64,000 bases of DNA from Diploptera punctata (lineage: Eukaryota > Arthropoda > Insecta > Blattodea > Blaberidae). Of this stretch, positions 54,761 to 64,000 are shown piece by piece; position 1 is the stretch's first letter, and every line of letters starts with the position of its first letter. Both the position numbers and the translations under genes were made by a program. The notes beneath the pieces are model-generated. The model was not told the DNA's origin. It ran no database searches and saw nothing but the letters and a program-made list of their open reading frames with translations. The stretch spans positions 62,001 through 126,000 of the forward strand of contig JASPKZ010007555.1 of assembly GCA_030220185.1 (NCBI GenBank). The letters run 5' to 3'.

Positions 54761-54879
54761 TTATCTTTTTTTTTTAGGAATTAACACTATGAGGTATTAT
54801 TTATTTAAGTAACATTTTATTACCTCATCTCATATCCTTCTTCAAGAAGAATGAGGTGAGGTAATACAACTTCACTTAA
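54761..54879 (-). mobile_element. Minimal palindromic PLE-type element, 119 bp, 11-bp target duplication
   Basis: atatatcaagt at 54750-54760 and 54880-54890. Left tail aggaattaacactatgaggt; short arms around cctcatctcat; no ribozyme. The smallest member of the family in the window. Confidence 0.85.
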
Positions 54880-55062
54880 ATATATCAAGTCTCTTTGCAA
54901 AAGATAAAACATTGAGGCCACTCACTGTACTGATCTTTAAAATTTCACTTAAGGTTAACATCCAATCCTAATGATATGACTGTGCTAGTTAACAAACTTC
55001 AATTTTAAAAATCATCGGAGAACATATTGTTTAAATAACTCACCTCATAGGATTCATGCTTC

Positions 55063-55108
55063 CATGATATCGCGATTTCAAACATAATCATGTTCATCGT
55101 CAGCCATA
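55063..55108 (-). ncRNA. Hammerhead ribozyme, canonical core, left arm
   Basis: Stem I AUGG/UCAU (one G-U), CUGACGA, stem II AACAU/AUGUU, GAAA, palindromic stem III UCGCGA, site UA. Confidence 0.75.
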
Positions 55109-55614
55109 ACTCCGACTGTTGAAATTCTTCGGCCGTCAACTATTCTATTGTCGCCATCTTCAGTGCTGCTATCTATGGTTGAATTTATGAACTTCGAAAT
55201 CAATGTAATTTCGTTAGGGATATCAAAATTCATTGATCTATTTTTGTTTTTCTGAATGTATATTTTTTTCCAAACTGTCAATTCCAAAGGTTTCTCTACT
55301 TGTTTTAAAAGTTTAGCTTCTCTTCCAATTTTATGATGTTCTAATAAACTATGTGCAGCAATTGCAGATTTTTCAATTTCACAATTTTTAATATTTCTGA
55401 AATGTTCTTTTGTCCGAATTTCCAAATTCCTTTTTGTTTTTCCTATATAAACTTTATTGCAATCTTCACAATTTATTTGATAAATTCCAGATTTCTTACT
55501 GTCTGGAACTTTGACTTTTTTATTGGTACTTAGAAGATTACCCAGACTAAATTTATTTATTAGTGCCAAAAAAATGTTGTATTTGTCAAAATTTTTTTGA
55601 AATTTCCTATGCAT
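55078..55614 (-). CDS. Penelope-type GIY-YIG endonuclease, left arm
   Basis: 178 open codons. From about residue 20: INKFSLGNLLSTNKKVKVPD, SKKSGIYQINCEDCNKVYIG, KTKRNLEIRTKEHFRNIKN, IEKSAIAAHSLLEHHKIG, LELTVWKKIYIQKNKNRSMN, then FDIPNEITLISKF. GIY, YIG, the CXXC finger and RTKEH are all intact. The frame ends DDEHDYV, and its stop lies within the hammerhead. In a full PLE this domain follows the reverse transcriptase; here no reverse transcriptase is present. Confidence 0.82.
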   Translation of the reverse strand: MHRKFQKNFDKYNIFLALINKFSLGNLLSTNKKVKVPDSKKSGIYQINCEDCNKVYIGKTKRNLEIRTKEHFRNIKNCEIEKSAIAAHSLLEHHKIGREAKLLKQVEKPLELTVWKKIYIQKNKNRSMNFDIPNEITLISKFINSTIDSSTEDGDNRIVDGRRISTVGVMADDEHDYV

Positions 55615-56154
55615 TTCAGGGGGAAAAAAAAAAAAAATTTTTTTGACAAATACAACATTTTTTTGGCACCAATAAATAAATTTAGTCTGGGTAATCTTCT
55701 AAGTACCAATAAAAAAGTCAAAGTTCCAGACAGTAAGAAATCTGGAATTTATCAAATAAATTGTGAAGATTGCAATAAAGTTTATATAGGAAAAACAAAA
55801 AGGAATTTGGAAATTCGGACAAAAGAACATTTCAGAAATATTAAAAATTGTGAAATTGAAAAATCTGCAATTGCTGCACATAGTTTATTAGAACATCATA
55901 AAATTGGAAGAGAAGCTAAACTTTTAAAACAAGTAGAGAAACCTTTGGAATTGACAGTTTGGAAAAAAATATACATTCAGAAAAACAAAAATAGATCAAT
56001 GAATTTTGATATCCCTAACGAAATTACATTGATTTCGAAGTTCATAAATTCAACCATAGATAGCAGCACTGAAGATGGCGACAATAGAATAGTTGACGGC
56101 CGAAGAATTTCAACAGTCGGAGTTATGGCTGACGATGAACATGATTATGTTTGA
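55597..56154 (+). CDS. Penelope-type GIY-YIG endonuclease, right arm
   Basis: 185 open codons, the same protein as the left arm from about residue 18 (FDKYNIFLAPINKFSLGN; ALINK in the left arm becomes APINK). The first 17 residues read across the palindrome centre and its poly(A/T) junction and are probably not native. The final codons GCU GAC GAU ... GUU UGA overlap the ribozyme core at 56129-56156. Confidence 0.82.
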   Translation: MKFPMHFRGKKKKNFFDKYNIFLAPINKFSLGNLLSTNKKVKVPDSKKSGIYQINCEDCNKVYIGKTKRNLEIRTKEHFRNIKNCEIEKSAIAAHSLLEHHKIGREAKLLKQVEKPLELTVWKKIYIQKNKNRSMNFDIPNEITLISKFINSTIDSSTEDGDNRIVDGRRISTVGVMADDEHDYV

Positions 56155-56169
56155 AATCGCGATATCATG
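56124..56169 (+). ncRNA. Hammerhead ribozyme, canonical core, right arm
   Basis: Identical to the left-arm copy at 55063-55108: CUGACGA, stem II AACAU/AUGUU, GAAA, UCGCGA, UA. Confidence 0.75.
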
Positions 56170-56280
56170 GAAGCATGAATCCTATGAGGTGAGTTATTTA
56201 AACAATATGTTCTCCGATGATTTTTAATGATTATACCTCATAATGTTTACTTCCCAACATTAATTAAATTTAAACTTCAA

Positions 56281-57019
56281 CTTTCTTTACTTAATTGATT
56301 GCTATTTGCTGAATTTAGTTCCAAAAAATTCTGGTGTGGATTTAATGAACTTCCGAGATCAAATCTTGCTTACTGAGAACTTTAAAATTCATGAACCCAT
56401 ATTTGTTCTTCTGAATGTACACTTAGCAAAAGAAAAAAAGAGAGAGAGAGAGAGAGAGAGAACGAGCTGCTAGTCCCTATTATAGCCCACTCCGCATGCT
56501 CAAAGAGCTAATGCTGTGGTTCACGAGGGTAATGCATTATTAAATGTTTTAAATATGCTGTACTTTGTTTTAATGGTCTTAAATAATTAAAGGACAGTGA
56601 AGGAGACATGTTTCTAGATATGTACGAGTGTTACTCAAATTGTGACATTTCAAAAAGTTCAAACTCTCGTTCATAGTGTAAGAGTAAACAAGACAACCAG
56701 GACTTACACAATTTGTATCTGACATTTGAGAAGTGTAGATCATTAAACCAATTACAAAAAGATGAAATATATATGAGAGCCAGGGTTCAAATCCTTCGAC
56801 AATGTTTTAATTTATTCATTTGTATTTTTGCAAAATACATCCTGTAACATTTAATTCCTGCCATGTAATCTACGTCCACTTTACACTATATTAAGTAATA
56901 TCCCTGCCTTCGTAAACTATAACATCATTTAGCTACCGGTATAAATTTAATTGTGTGTGCAGTACCATGTTTTAATAATAATGCTATAAATTTGTGGTGT
57001 TAAAGGATAATATAGCTTC
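56281..57019. other. ran intron with PLE fragment and GA microsatellite
   Basis: 56335-56430 matches the minus-strand endonuclease C-terminus (aaattcatgaacccatattt). A GA repeat lies at 56440-56460. The remainder shows nothing. Confidence 0.5.
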
Positions 57020-57029
57020 ATACATTTAA

Positions 57030-57265
57030 CTTTCACAGGGGAAAAAACACTAAGAGGTTTAATTTAAGAATTAAATTAATATTTTTATTACCTCACCTCA
57101 TATCCTTTTTCTTCTAGACTGCAGTTTCGGAGCTATATCTCCATCATCATTAACCTCTCGTCACAAGAGGCTACTGATGATGGAGATATAGCTCCGAAAC
57201 TGCAGTCTAGAGAAGAAAAAGGATATGAGTTGAGGTAATAAAAATATTAATTTAATTCATAGTTT
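57030..57265 (+). mobile_element. Hammerhead palindrome element
   Basis: Left end aaaaaacactaagaggttt; arms from attaatatttttattacctc inward. Flanks gcttcatacattt and gtttcatatattt look like a target duplication with two mismatches. The left-arm ribozyme has lost C3 of the core. Confidence 0.8.
57171..57210 (+). ncRNA. Hammerhead ribozyme, canonical core
   Basis: Stem I CUA/UAG, CUGAUGA, stem II GGAG/CUCC, GAAA, palindromic stem III CUGCAG, UC. Confidence 0.75.
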
Positions 57266-57780
57266 CATATATTTGTGTGTTTACTTATTTATTATGTATT
57301 TTATTTACATATTAGTGAGGAAAAAGTTTTGCCATTCAATTAAAACATTTAGTTTGTATACATCAAGTCCATCCTAATAATAGCTCACAGAGATGGTGGG
57401 CAATAATAATAATAAAAAATAACAATAGTAGTAATAATAATAATAATAATAATAGAAATTGGAGGGGTCTCCTCTGAATGCGGAGTTCACCATAGTTTAT
57501 AAATTGTAGATTGATGGAGGATCACAGTGATGATTCCCTAGAATTTCGTGATAGCACAAAAGGTTGTAATGTTCTATGGCAGATGTAAATATTGGGTATC
57601 AAACATGTGACCTCTTGCATACGAATCAAGCCACCACTGAGCTAAGCATTTGCTGGCTTGCTGTGCTTAAAAGAATGCTCTTCAAAGGAAGAAGGGAAAT
57701 GTATTGTAGCTCTACTATACAATTAGTTTACTAGTGTGAATCACGCATTAGAACATAAAATATTGGAAATCAAGAGTCGG
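57266..57780. other. ran intron with AAT microsatellite and a tRNA-like SINE fragment
   Basis: AAT repeats at 57401-57455. On minus, 57594-57660 has a weak tRNA-like head (TTAGCTCAGTGGTGG and GTTTGATACCC), with a body reaching down to about 57470. Confidence 0.45.
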
Positions 57781-58110
57781 CCCATTCTTTTTTTGCTAAG
57801 TGTATCTTTTCCAAAATTGTCAGTTCCATAGGTTTCTCTTAATGTTTGTTTCTTTTCTAATAATGTGATTATATAACACACTTTGAGCTCATAGTCTGTT
57901 AATCACATAATTAGAAAAAAGTTCCTGCAAGCAAGATTTTATCTTGAAGCTCACACACAGTTGATGTTGACAGCACAATTTCAATAGTTTAGTTTAGCAG
58001 ATAATGGAGGAGATGCCTCGTGAAAATCAAAATGTTTTATGAGGTGAGATGTGAAAACATCAGATTCATTCATATAAATTGATAATTTACCTCATAGCGG
58101 TACCTCCCAT
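57781..58110. pseudogene. Decayed inverted PLE 3' module
   Basis: tcttttccaaaattgtcagt (minus endonuclease C-terminus) at the left; gaagctcacacacagttgat to tgttttatgaggtgagatg at the right. The end acctcatagcggtacctccc is a decayed family tail. Confidence 0.55.
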
Positions 58111-58870
58111 AGTAATTTTATTAAATCAGGACCAATCAAGATATGTAAAATTTGTCTAACATTTACATGAGAATCTCAACAGCTTCATTACTTCAAAATT
58201 TGTTAAAATTAAGGATGTAATATAAAGATACTACATTAACATGCCAATAAAGTTATTGAAGGATTTCTGTGTCCCAAGATTTCTCAACGAGTGATCTGAG
58301 TAGATAAAAGTTTTATCCCCCCATGAAAGTTCTTACTTCTCTTTCAGAGTGAGAAGACTACATGACTCAAGTGGACATAACATCACCATATCTTTCTAGA
58401 ACAACATGAAAATAATATTAAGAATAAGAAATATTTTTATTTGTTTTGTTTTAAATATTGTATAATCGTAAAATTAGTTTTCTATATCTCATTATTTTCC
58501 TGTTTTTTTTATATACACTAGACAGGGACAATTTAATATGCCTTGCTTGTATACATTTTATTATTAGTTTTAGTCTTAATTTTAACTAATATTAACTGGT
58601 TGTATTATAGATCGTAATATATTAGATATTATCTTTTGATCAAATTTCTACTTAGTGTTTAATATTAGAGTTAATTAAGATTGTTATATTCTGATGTAAT
58701 ATATGTTTGTCCTGGTGAGTGGAAGAGAAGGCCACATGGCCTTAACTCCACCAGGCTAAATAAATCTAATCTAATCTAATCTAATCAAACCTGGTTAACC
58801 GATCCAAAATTAGTTGCCTTGCTATTGGTACCTAATTCTATTTGTAATATGCATATCAATATATACCAAC
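58111..58870. other. ran intron with LINE-type tail at 58705-58790
   Basis: ggccacatggccttaactcc, then aggctaaataaatctaatct with (CTAAT)n, looks like the 3' tail of another LINE family on plus. The rest is AT-rich and featureless. Confidence 0.45.
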
Positions 58871-59041
58871 CTTGAGATCCTTCTCGATCTGCAGCTGCCA
58901 GTTGGGATCCATGGTGACTTCTGGTGGCACCAAAGCAGGCATTGCTACAAATTCAAGATTTGGATCGCCAATAAGCTTCCTTGCCAACCACAGGAAAGGC
59001 TTCTCAAAATTGTAATTGCTCTTTGCACTGATGTCATAATA
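58871..59041 (-). CDS. ran: Ran GTPase, penultimate coding exon (G5 motif and C-terminal helix)
   Basis: Ran is the small GTPase that sets the direction of nuclear import and export and helps build the mitotic spindle. The minus strand reads [20 protein letters not shown] and then [20 protein letters not shown], then [17 protein letters not shown], 57 intact codons. SAK is the G5 guanine-binding motif; [15 protein letters not shown] is Ran-specific and excludes Rab, Rho and Arf relatives. Acceptor TTATTCCAG and donor AAG|GTTGGT are canonical, both phase 0. Exons for the P-loop and switch regions were not found between 59042 and 64000 and should lie beyond. Confidence 0.95.
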
Positions 59042-59280
59042 CTGGAATAAACAAACTTATAGGATTACCAGTTTTTACAATATTTGTAATTTTATGATGT
59101 TAAGTGCCATATCTCAGATTAGAGGGACAGAGGTTTGTCTACACTGTTCTTAAGTCCGTCTGATTCATCATAGAAAATATAACACCAAAATATGAAGAAT
59201 AAGTCTGTGAATATTCTCAGACTTAGCAAATTTTCAGCAAGACTACAGTACTTTACCATTCTACCACATTAAGATATTTA
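59042..59280. other. ran intron, nothing recognised
   Basis: Sequence upstream of the ran acceptor. Confidence 0.4.
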
Positions 59281-59850
59281 GTTAATAATTGAGTTAGAAT
59301 TTAATATCTCATCTCATAATTGTAGATTTTTCTAAGACACGTTTTGATACTCCTGTGTATCACCTTCAGTTCCATCTAATTGTTGAATTGGTGGTTGGCA
59401 ATCCTGTAAGGCTGCTTCTAAACTCCTTCTGGTGGCTGACCGATGAACTTCCAAATTAAACCTTTTCCCCCGAAACTTTCAGAACTCATTTTTCTGGATG
59501 TGAAATTTCTCCCCCAAACTGTGAGTTCCTTAGACTTAAATTAATAATTATTTAAAAAAATAAGTCGTATCTCATCTATAAACTATGATCTTAAAGCACG
59601 GTACTGCAGTTTCAAGAGGCATCCTCTCACTTTCAGTAATTTTTACGACTGTCAAACCTCGTCTACAAAACCATCATCTGGTGCTGATTTAACTCTTGAG
59701 ATTGAATCTTGATCGCTGGGAACTTTGTGGATCTAAATTTGTTCCTCTGAATGTAAATCTTTCTCAAACTGTCAATTCACAAGTTTTTTTCCCCAAATGT
59801 TTTAAAAGTTTAGCTTATTTTTCAATTTAATAACTGTCAAGCAAAACTAT
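59281..59850 (-). pseudogene. Two decayed PLE 3' modules in tandem
   Basis: Minus-strand endonuclease ends at 59290-59560 (ccgatgaacttccaaattaa, catttttctggatgtgaaat) and 59570-59850 (ttgatcgctgggaactttg). Ribozyme traces such as cagtttcaagagg near 59607 are too decayed to score. Confidence 0.55.
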
Positions 59851-60449
59851 GATCTCACGTATTAATTATAGGAGTTCACATATTAATAAAAAGACAAGGT
59901 ATGCCCATTATTATATCCTTAGTTTAGTTTATTGAAATGTACCAATATTTAGTGTAGATAGCAATTTGTTGATAATCTTAAGTCCATATTTAATTCCATA
60001 TTTTGATAAAAATAATTGCATATATATTTACATATTCCATAGATTTTTAATCCATATAAATCCAATCCCTGGTAATGAGAATGGTGGTCATATTAGTCAC
60101 CTTTGCCATATCAAAGAATCTTATTGATAGGAGTTAACAGCATTCCAGTGTAAGAATATTTATAAATACATCTGTACATCTCCAGATGGTGATAGATCAT
60201 GTATTAGTGAACAAATACTGGCAAGCAGCAGCATCAAAAATGTTAGATGGATCATCATCTGGTCATTGTGAAAATCAGAGAATGGTTACTGTTTAACCTT
60301 CTGCATGCCACTGGTAAAATCTTGTGTGATTTAAATCGCATCCGCCAATGTGATCGGCTTTGCAAGTAGTTTAATTTTATTATCTGGCAGGTAATGGAAA
60401 GAAGCATCAGAGCCAATATAATCAGCTCATGGTACCTAAAGGATTAAAA
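59851..60449. other. Upstream of the ran exon, little recognised
   Basis: 60300-60440 is a diverged copy of 33665-33830 (gtaatggaaagaagcatcag against gtaatgtacagaaacattag). No ran exon was found. Confidence 0.4.
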
Positions 60450-61403
60450 GAGGAACAAAATTCTGAAAAATTTGAATTAAAAAACTTAAAGAAATTATGA
60501 ACTGCGATAAGAATACCAGATTAAAATTGCGAATGGATTTGAAATACTGGAATCTTCAGATGAGAATGTGGCAACCAAAGAAGAAAACTGATATATAGTA
60601 AATAAAGAATGGGATATTTAGCGATTAAATAAAATAAAACTGTTAAAAGTTTTGTTTTATTTAATTGCTAAACAAACAATAGATTTTCATCTAGTAAACA
60701 CCAAAATCAATTGATTACTTAAAGAATTGGATGCTATTAAATTGTCAGCATCAGAAAGCATAGGTTATTTAAAAAAAAGGCAAAACAAGAAATGGTTTAA
60801 TGAGGACTGTGCCGACAATGTAACGAAAAGAAAGCTAGAAAAAATTAATTGGTTACAAGAGCCAAATAAAGTAAATTTAGAATTGGGTAGCATTAGATTG
60901 GAAACCAATAGGTTAATAAAAAGTAAAAAGAGGGAATATTTGAGAGAGAAGAATAATGATCCTGAAATAAATGCAAAAAATAGCAACATCAGAGAATTAC
61001 ATAATGGAATTACGATAGAGAAAAGGTTTTCAGGCTAAAACAATCATAATTAGGAATGAAAATGGGGATTGCAGATTCCAGGAGTAAATTTGATAGATGG
61101 AAAAGTTAATTAAATCAGCTACTAAATATGCATGTAGAAGAGGATATTGATGAGGATGACTTACAGATAGCAGAAAATGTTAGTCACAGAACCAAGTACA
61201 TTGAGAGAGATTGAAGTGGTGATAGAAAAATTGACACAACGAACATGAAACTTGTTTTGAAAGGCCTAAATGATTTTAACAAACTAACAACGTCTTCAAT
61301 TTCAGATGGGATCCCAGTTGGTGGACAAGTTATGTCGGTTGCTTAGTATGATTTGAGGAAAAAGAGGCTCTTTCAAATGAATGGAAAAAATCTATTATTG
61401 TAA

Positions 61404-61670
61404 GGTAAAGTAATCCCACTACAGGCCATAGGAGACCCTTGCGGTAGTAGAAGGTTAAGGCTCCCACTTTTTCTAGATGATCAGCACATTATGTCAGCCT
61501 GCATAACGGCATCCCCCGAACTAGCATCTGGTACTCATTTCTGTTAGAGACTGAGTTGACCCTAGGGCCAAGGTGCCACCAGAAGGTTTGGATCAGTTTA
61601 AAAATCCTGACCCGACCAGGACTCGAACCCTGACCTTCAGCACACTGCTTTAACCACTACGCTATTATCA
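61404..61670 (-). repeat. SINE family S1 inserted in LINE-A
   Basis: Reverse of the 1880 copy. ctattat on both sides is a possible short target duplication; the LINE motif WKxSIIV is cut at this point and resumes as IYKKGNKTDCNN-like sequence. Confidence 0.8.
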
Positions 61671-62639
61671 TATCAATCTATAAGAAAGGAAATAAAACTG
61701 ATTGCAACAACTAAAGGGGCATCTCATTACTTTCAACTTCATACAAAATTCTATTACTCCATATATTGAGGACGTAGGAGATCATCAATGTGGATATAGA
61801 AAAAACAGGTCTACAACAGACCAGATTTTTTTTGTAAAACCTTAGAAAAGAAATGAGAATATAATGGCATTATGCATCAGCTATATGTAGACTTCAAAAA
61901 AGCAATACAAGTCAATTAAAATGGAGAAGTTATATAGTATTTTGCTAGAATTCCGAATTGCTAAAAAGCTATACATTCAAATGTGTCTAAATAGCACAAA
62001 CAGTATGGTGCGTGTGGGCAAACAATTTTTGGATACTTTTGAAGTTCATAATTGGTTAAAACAAGGAGACACAGTATCTAGTATCTCCTCTACTATTCAA
62101 TGTTGTACTAGAGCATGTCCTCAAATCTTTAGAGGATGATGAAGGCCTAGAACTCAATGGCAATAAGTGGTTAGTTTATGCTGATGATGTAGTATTATTA
62201 GATGATAGCGAGGAGATACTAAGGACCAACATGTACACACTATTGAGTAATATTAAGAAATTAGGACTGGAAGTAAACATCAATAAAATTATACGAATGT
62301 ATATGTTCACACACAGAAATACATTATATAATGGAAATGGATAGTTAATGAGAAATGATGAAAATTTTGAAGATGTGTGTGGATTCAAATACCTAGGAAC
62401 AATAATTACAAATAGGAATGAGATGCACCAAGAAATTGAACATAAGCTCAATGCTGGAAATGCATGATATTATTCAATACAGGGACTCTTGTCATCCCAA
62501 CTTCTCTAAAAAAACATTGAACTCAAGATATATAAAATTCATTAAATTAATATTGAGAAGCTAAAGCTATTACTATGATAGAAATTAGTAAATTAATGAT
62601 GACTCATTGCATTGAAGGTGGGACCAAGAGAGTATGGTA

Positions 62640-62760
62640 AAGGGAGGATTTATGCTTGGATGGGAATGTAGCCTGAATTAACTCAGTGGTCAGAGCATCA
62701 GCACAGAAAGTTGAAAGTTCGAGGTTCAATTCCCGGTTTAGGCAAACATTTTCCTCTTTA
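62640..62760 (+). repeat. tRNA-like SINE head in LINE-A
   Basis: Head 62671-62743 with taactcagtggtcagagc and B box ggttcaattcccgg. It is followed by the LINE motif KTVILPVLLYGCKIW. Confidence 0.6.
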
Positions 62761-62829
62761 CCATTGATTACAATATATAAAACTGTTATTCTCCCAGTTC
62801 TATTATATGGATGCAAAATATGGACACTT

Positions 62830-63039
62830 AATTTTGTTTAGTTGTTTCTTGACTCACCTCATACTTCTTAACTCCCTCGCAGATCTAGATTTCGTCACTG
62901 TATTTGTGACATTCTCAATGCTGTTGAAGTTCACAACTCGTAAAATCTAGATCTGCGAGGGAGTTAAGAAGTATGAGGTGAGTCAAGAAACAACTAAACA
63001 AAATAAACCTCATAGTGTTATTTCCTACCTACATAACTT
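62830..63039 (+). mobile_element. Intact 210-bp hammerhead palindrome, 13-bp target duplication
   Basis: aatatggacactt at 62817-62829 and 63040-63052. Arms from ttttgtttagttgtttcttg inward, loop with ribozyme, then the complete tail acctcatagtgttatttcc plus tacctacataactt. The LINE frame (CKIWTL...SLREEKRLRVF) resumes exactly after it, which fixes the borders. Best reference copy for the family. Confidence 0.92.
62879..62921 (-). ncRNA. Hammerhead ribozyme-like core with U3/A8
   Basis: Stem I GCA/UGC, UUGAGAA, stem II GUCAC/GUGAC, GAAA, palindromic stem III UCUAGA, UC. Confidence 0.68.
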
Positions 63040-63375
63040 AATATGGACACTTTCTTTAAGGGAGGAGAAAAGATTACGAGTATTTAAGATTACAGTTTTC
63101 AAGAAATTTTTTGGATCAAGCAGAGATGAACACACAGGAAAACGGAGAAGACTATACATAATAGTGAACTACATGATCTTTATTGGAAACCAGATATAAT
63201 AACAGTTAAGTTATGTAGACTGCAACGAGTAAGACATGGTATGAATAGAGAATGAAAGAGGGACTTGGAAGGTTCTTGTAGGGAAACCAGAGGGAAAATT
63301 CCCAGTCAGTAGACCAAGAATATGGCAGGAGAATAATATTAACCATGATTTGAGGGAAGTAGATTATAGGGGATG

Positions 63376-63860
63376 ATTATCCTTTTTTATTAAGTTTTCT
63401 GTTCCGAGTTTTTGACAAAAGCCTCCATTACAGTCATTCCATGTGTCCTCTTCCATCCATTCAACTAATCTTTTCTCAACATTCTTCTTAACTTTCTTTC
63501 CCATCTATATTTCAGCCGATCTCTTCTCTCCCAATCTAAATTCAAGTCCTTGAATTGGTGTCTTTCAAATATTCATTCTTTTATCATGGCCATGTACCAT
63601 CTTATTCTATCATCCTCTATTTTGTCTTGTATTTTATCTAACTTCTTTCTGTTATTCTAGAGTTCTGTAGTCTATCTCATCTAGTTTGCTTTTTGAAAAC
63701 CCCATCTCTGTCTCTTGAATTCTTCTCAAAATATTTATATTAAACTCACTTAAAAAATTAATAACTATATTAAAAAAAAGCTTTAAATTAAAATTATTTC
63801 CCACTGTCCATGTTTCAGCTCCTTAAATTAATATATGGTTTGAAATATGGAACTATAATG
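63376..63860 (-). pseudogene. LINE C-terminal remnant of another family
   Basis: In minus-strand frames: weak ETWTVGK-like sequence near 63820, LGERRDRLKYRWERKLRRML at about 63500, then KRTHGMTVMEAFVKNSEQK. This order resembles the segment after the reverse transcriptase in many insect LINEs, with many stops. Confidence 0.45.
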
Positions 63861-63889
63861 GAATAGTAGTTTGCTAAATATCAATTCTA

Positions 63890-64000
63890 CAATTATAAAT
63901 TAATGAGTCATTTTTTACATCTTACCTCATATTTCATGTTTTATCAAACACGGTAACTATAGTTTTCAAATGATCTTGTCATTCATTTTCAACCACCATT
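63890..64000 (-). mobile_element. Hammerhead palindrome, cut by the window end
   Basis: ttaatgagtcattttttaca and cttacctcatatttcatg match the left arm of the 1031 and 38879 elements. The right arm lies outside. Confidence 0.7.
63951..63996 (-). ncRNA. Hammerhead ribozyme-like core with U3/A8
   Basis: Stem I GG/CC plus wobbles, UUGAAAA, stem II GAAUGA/UCAUUU, GAAA, palindromic stem III ACUAUAGU, UA. Confidence 0.62.

Larger units (their letters stand above)
55003..56271. mobile_element. Near-palindromic PLE, 1269 bp, 9-bp target duplication
   Basis: aaacttcaa at 54994-55002 and 56272-56280. Two arms of about 610 bases, meeting near 55620, both carry the complete endonuclease module and hammerhead and encode the same protein from NKFSLGN onward. 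The right end is ttatacctcataatgtttac. It lies in the last ran intron. The high identity of the arms suggests a young insertion. Confidence 0.92.
60450..63375 (+). pseudogene. LINE-A reverse transcriptase, longer decayed copy
   Basis: NKKWFNEDCADNVTKRKLEK (60785), SKKREYLREKNNDPEINAKN, then broken frames to VYADDVVLLDDSEEIL-like sequence at about 62168 and LGTIITNRNEMHQEIEHKLN at about 62393, and a C-terminus with FFGSSRDEHTGKRRRLY near 63108. It extends further 5' than the copy at 7803 but has many stops. Three later insertions: an S1 SINE (61404-61670), a tRNA-type SINE (about 62640-62760) and a hammerhead palindrome (62830-63039). A 24-base hairpin lies at 60619-60674. Confidence 0.85.

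Noticed and set aside
57780..59850. Hammerheads in the decayed PLE modules
   Set aside because: GAAA or stem II cannot be recognised; too degraded to call.
59042..64000. Further ran exons (P-loop, switch I and II)
   Set aside because: Looked for GDGGTGKTT-, WDTAGQEK- and NKVD-type motifs on the minus strand; none found, so they must lie beyond the window.
1..64000. LTR retrotransposon, endogenous virus or prokaryotic operon
   Set aside because: No long terminal repeats, protease, integrase or envelope-type frames, and no operon structure were seen.

Overview
The window is nuclear DNA of an animal, almost certainly an arthropod and most likely an insect with a large, repeat-rich genome. It is AT-rich, its genes are split by introns of 3 to 16 kb, and most of it is built of SINEs, LINEs, Penelope-like elements (PLEs), mariner elements and tRNA-derived repeats. 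Species cannot be named from the sequence; the LINE and SINE types would fit a large hemimetabolous genome, which is only an impression.

Two host genes are visible, tail to tail. On the + strand, five exons (1472-1585, 7418-7522, 10942-11093, 15699-15844, 31581-31764) encode the C-terminal 232 residues of mitochondrial elongation factor Tu (TUFM): the end of the GTPase domain, all of domain 2 and domain 3. The 5' exons lie before the window. The third intron has a GC donor. On the - strand, two exons (58871-59041 and 52269-52313) encode the last 71 residues of the nuclear transport GTPase Ran; its upstream exons were not found up to position 64000. No other host gene can be supported.

Layout. 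1-31.6 kb: TUFM introns filled with SINEs, LINE-B (3.7-5.85 kb), LINE-A (7.8-9.9 kb), an exact 302-bp tandem array of tRNA-like units (13.2-14.7 kb), a mariner (18.88-20.18 kb) and three large inverted PLE insertions (20.3-22.4, 22.83-24.13, 26.94-30.04 kb). 31.8-52.2 kb: intergenic, with a MITE, mariner remnants, LINE-C (39.1-41.4 kb), LINE-B (42.6-45.0 kb) and SINEs. 52.2-64 kb: the ran gene, with a near-palindromic PLE (55.0-56.27 kb) in its last intron and a second LINE-A (60.45-63.37 kb) upstream.

The most striking pattern is a population of palindromic insertions, about 120 bp to 3.1 kb, flanked by 8-13 bp target duplications. They share the end motif acctcatagtgttatttcc, and many carry hammerhead ribozyme cores, often on both arms. 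The larger members encode the GIY-YIG endonuclease, and one the reverse transcriptase, of Penelope-like elements; the small members appear to be their non-autonomous relatives. Hammerheads in Penelope elements are known. The points here that may be new are a recurrent U3/A8 replacement of the C3-G8 core pair, the very short palindromic carriers, and one element whose endonuclease stop codon lies inside the ribozyme core.
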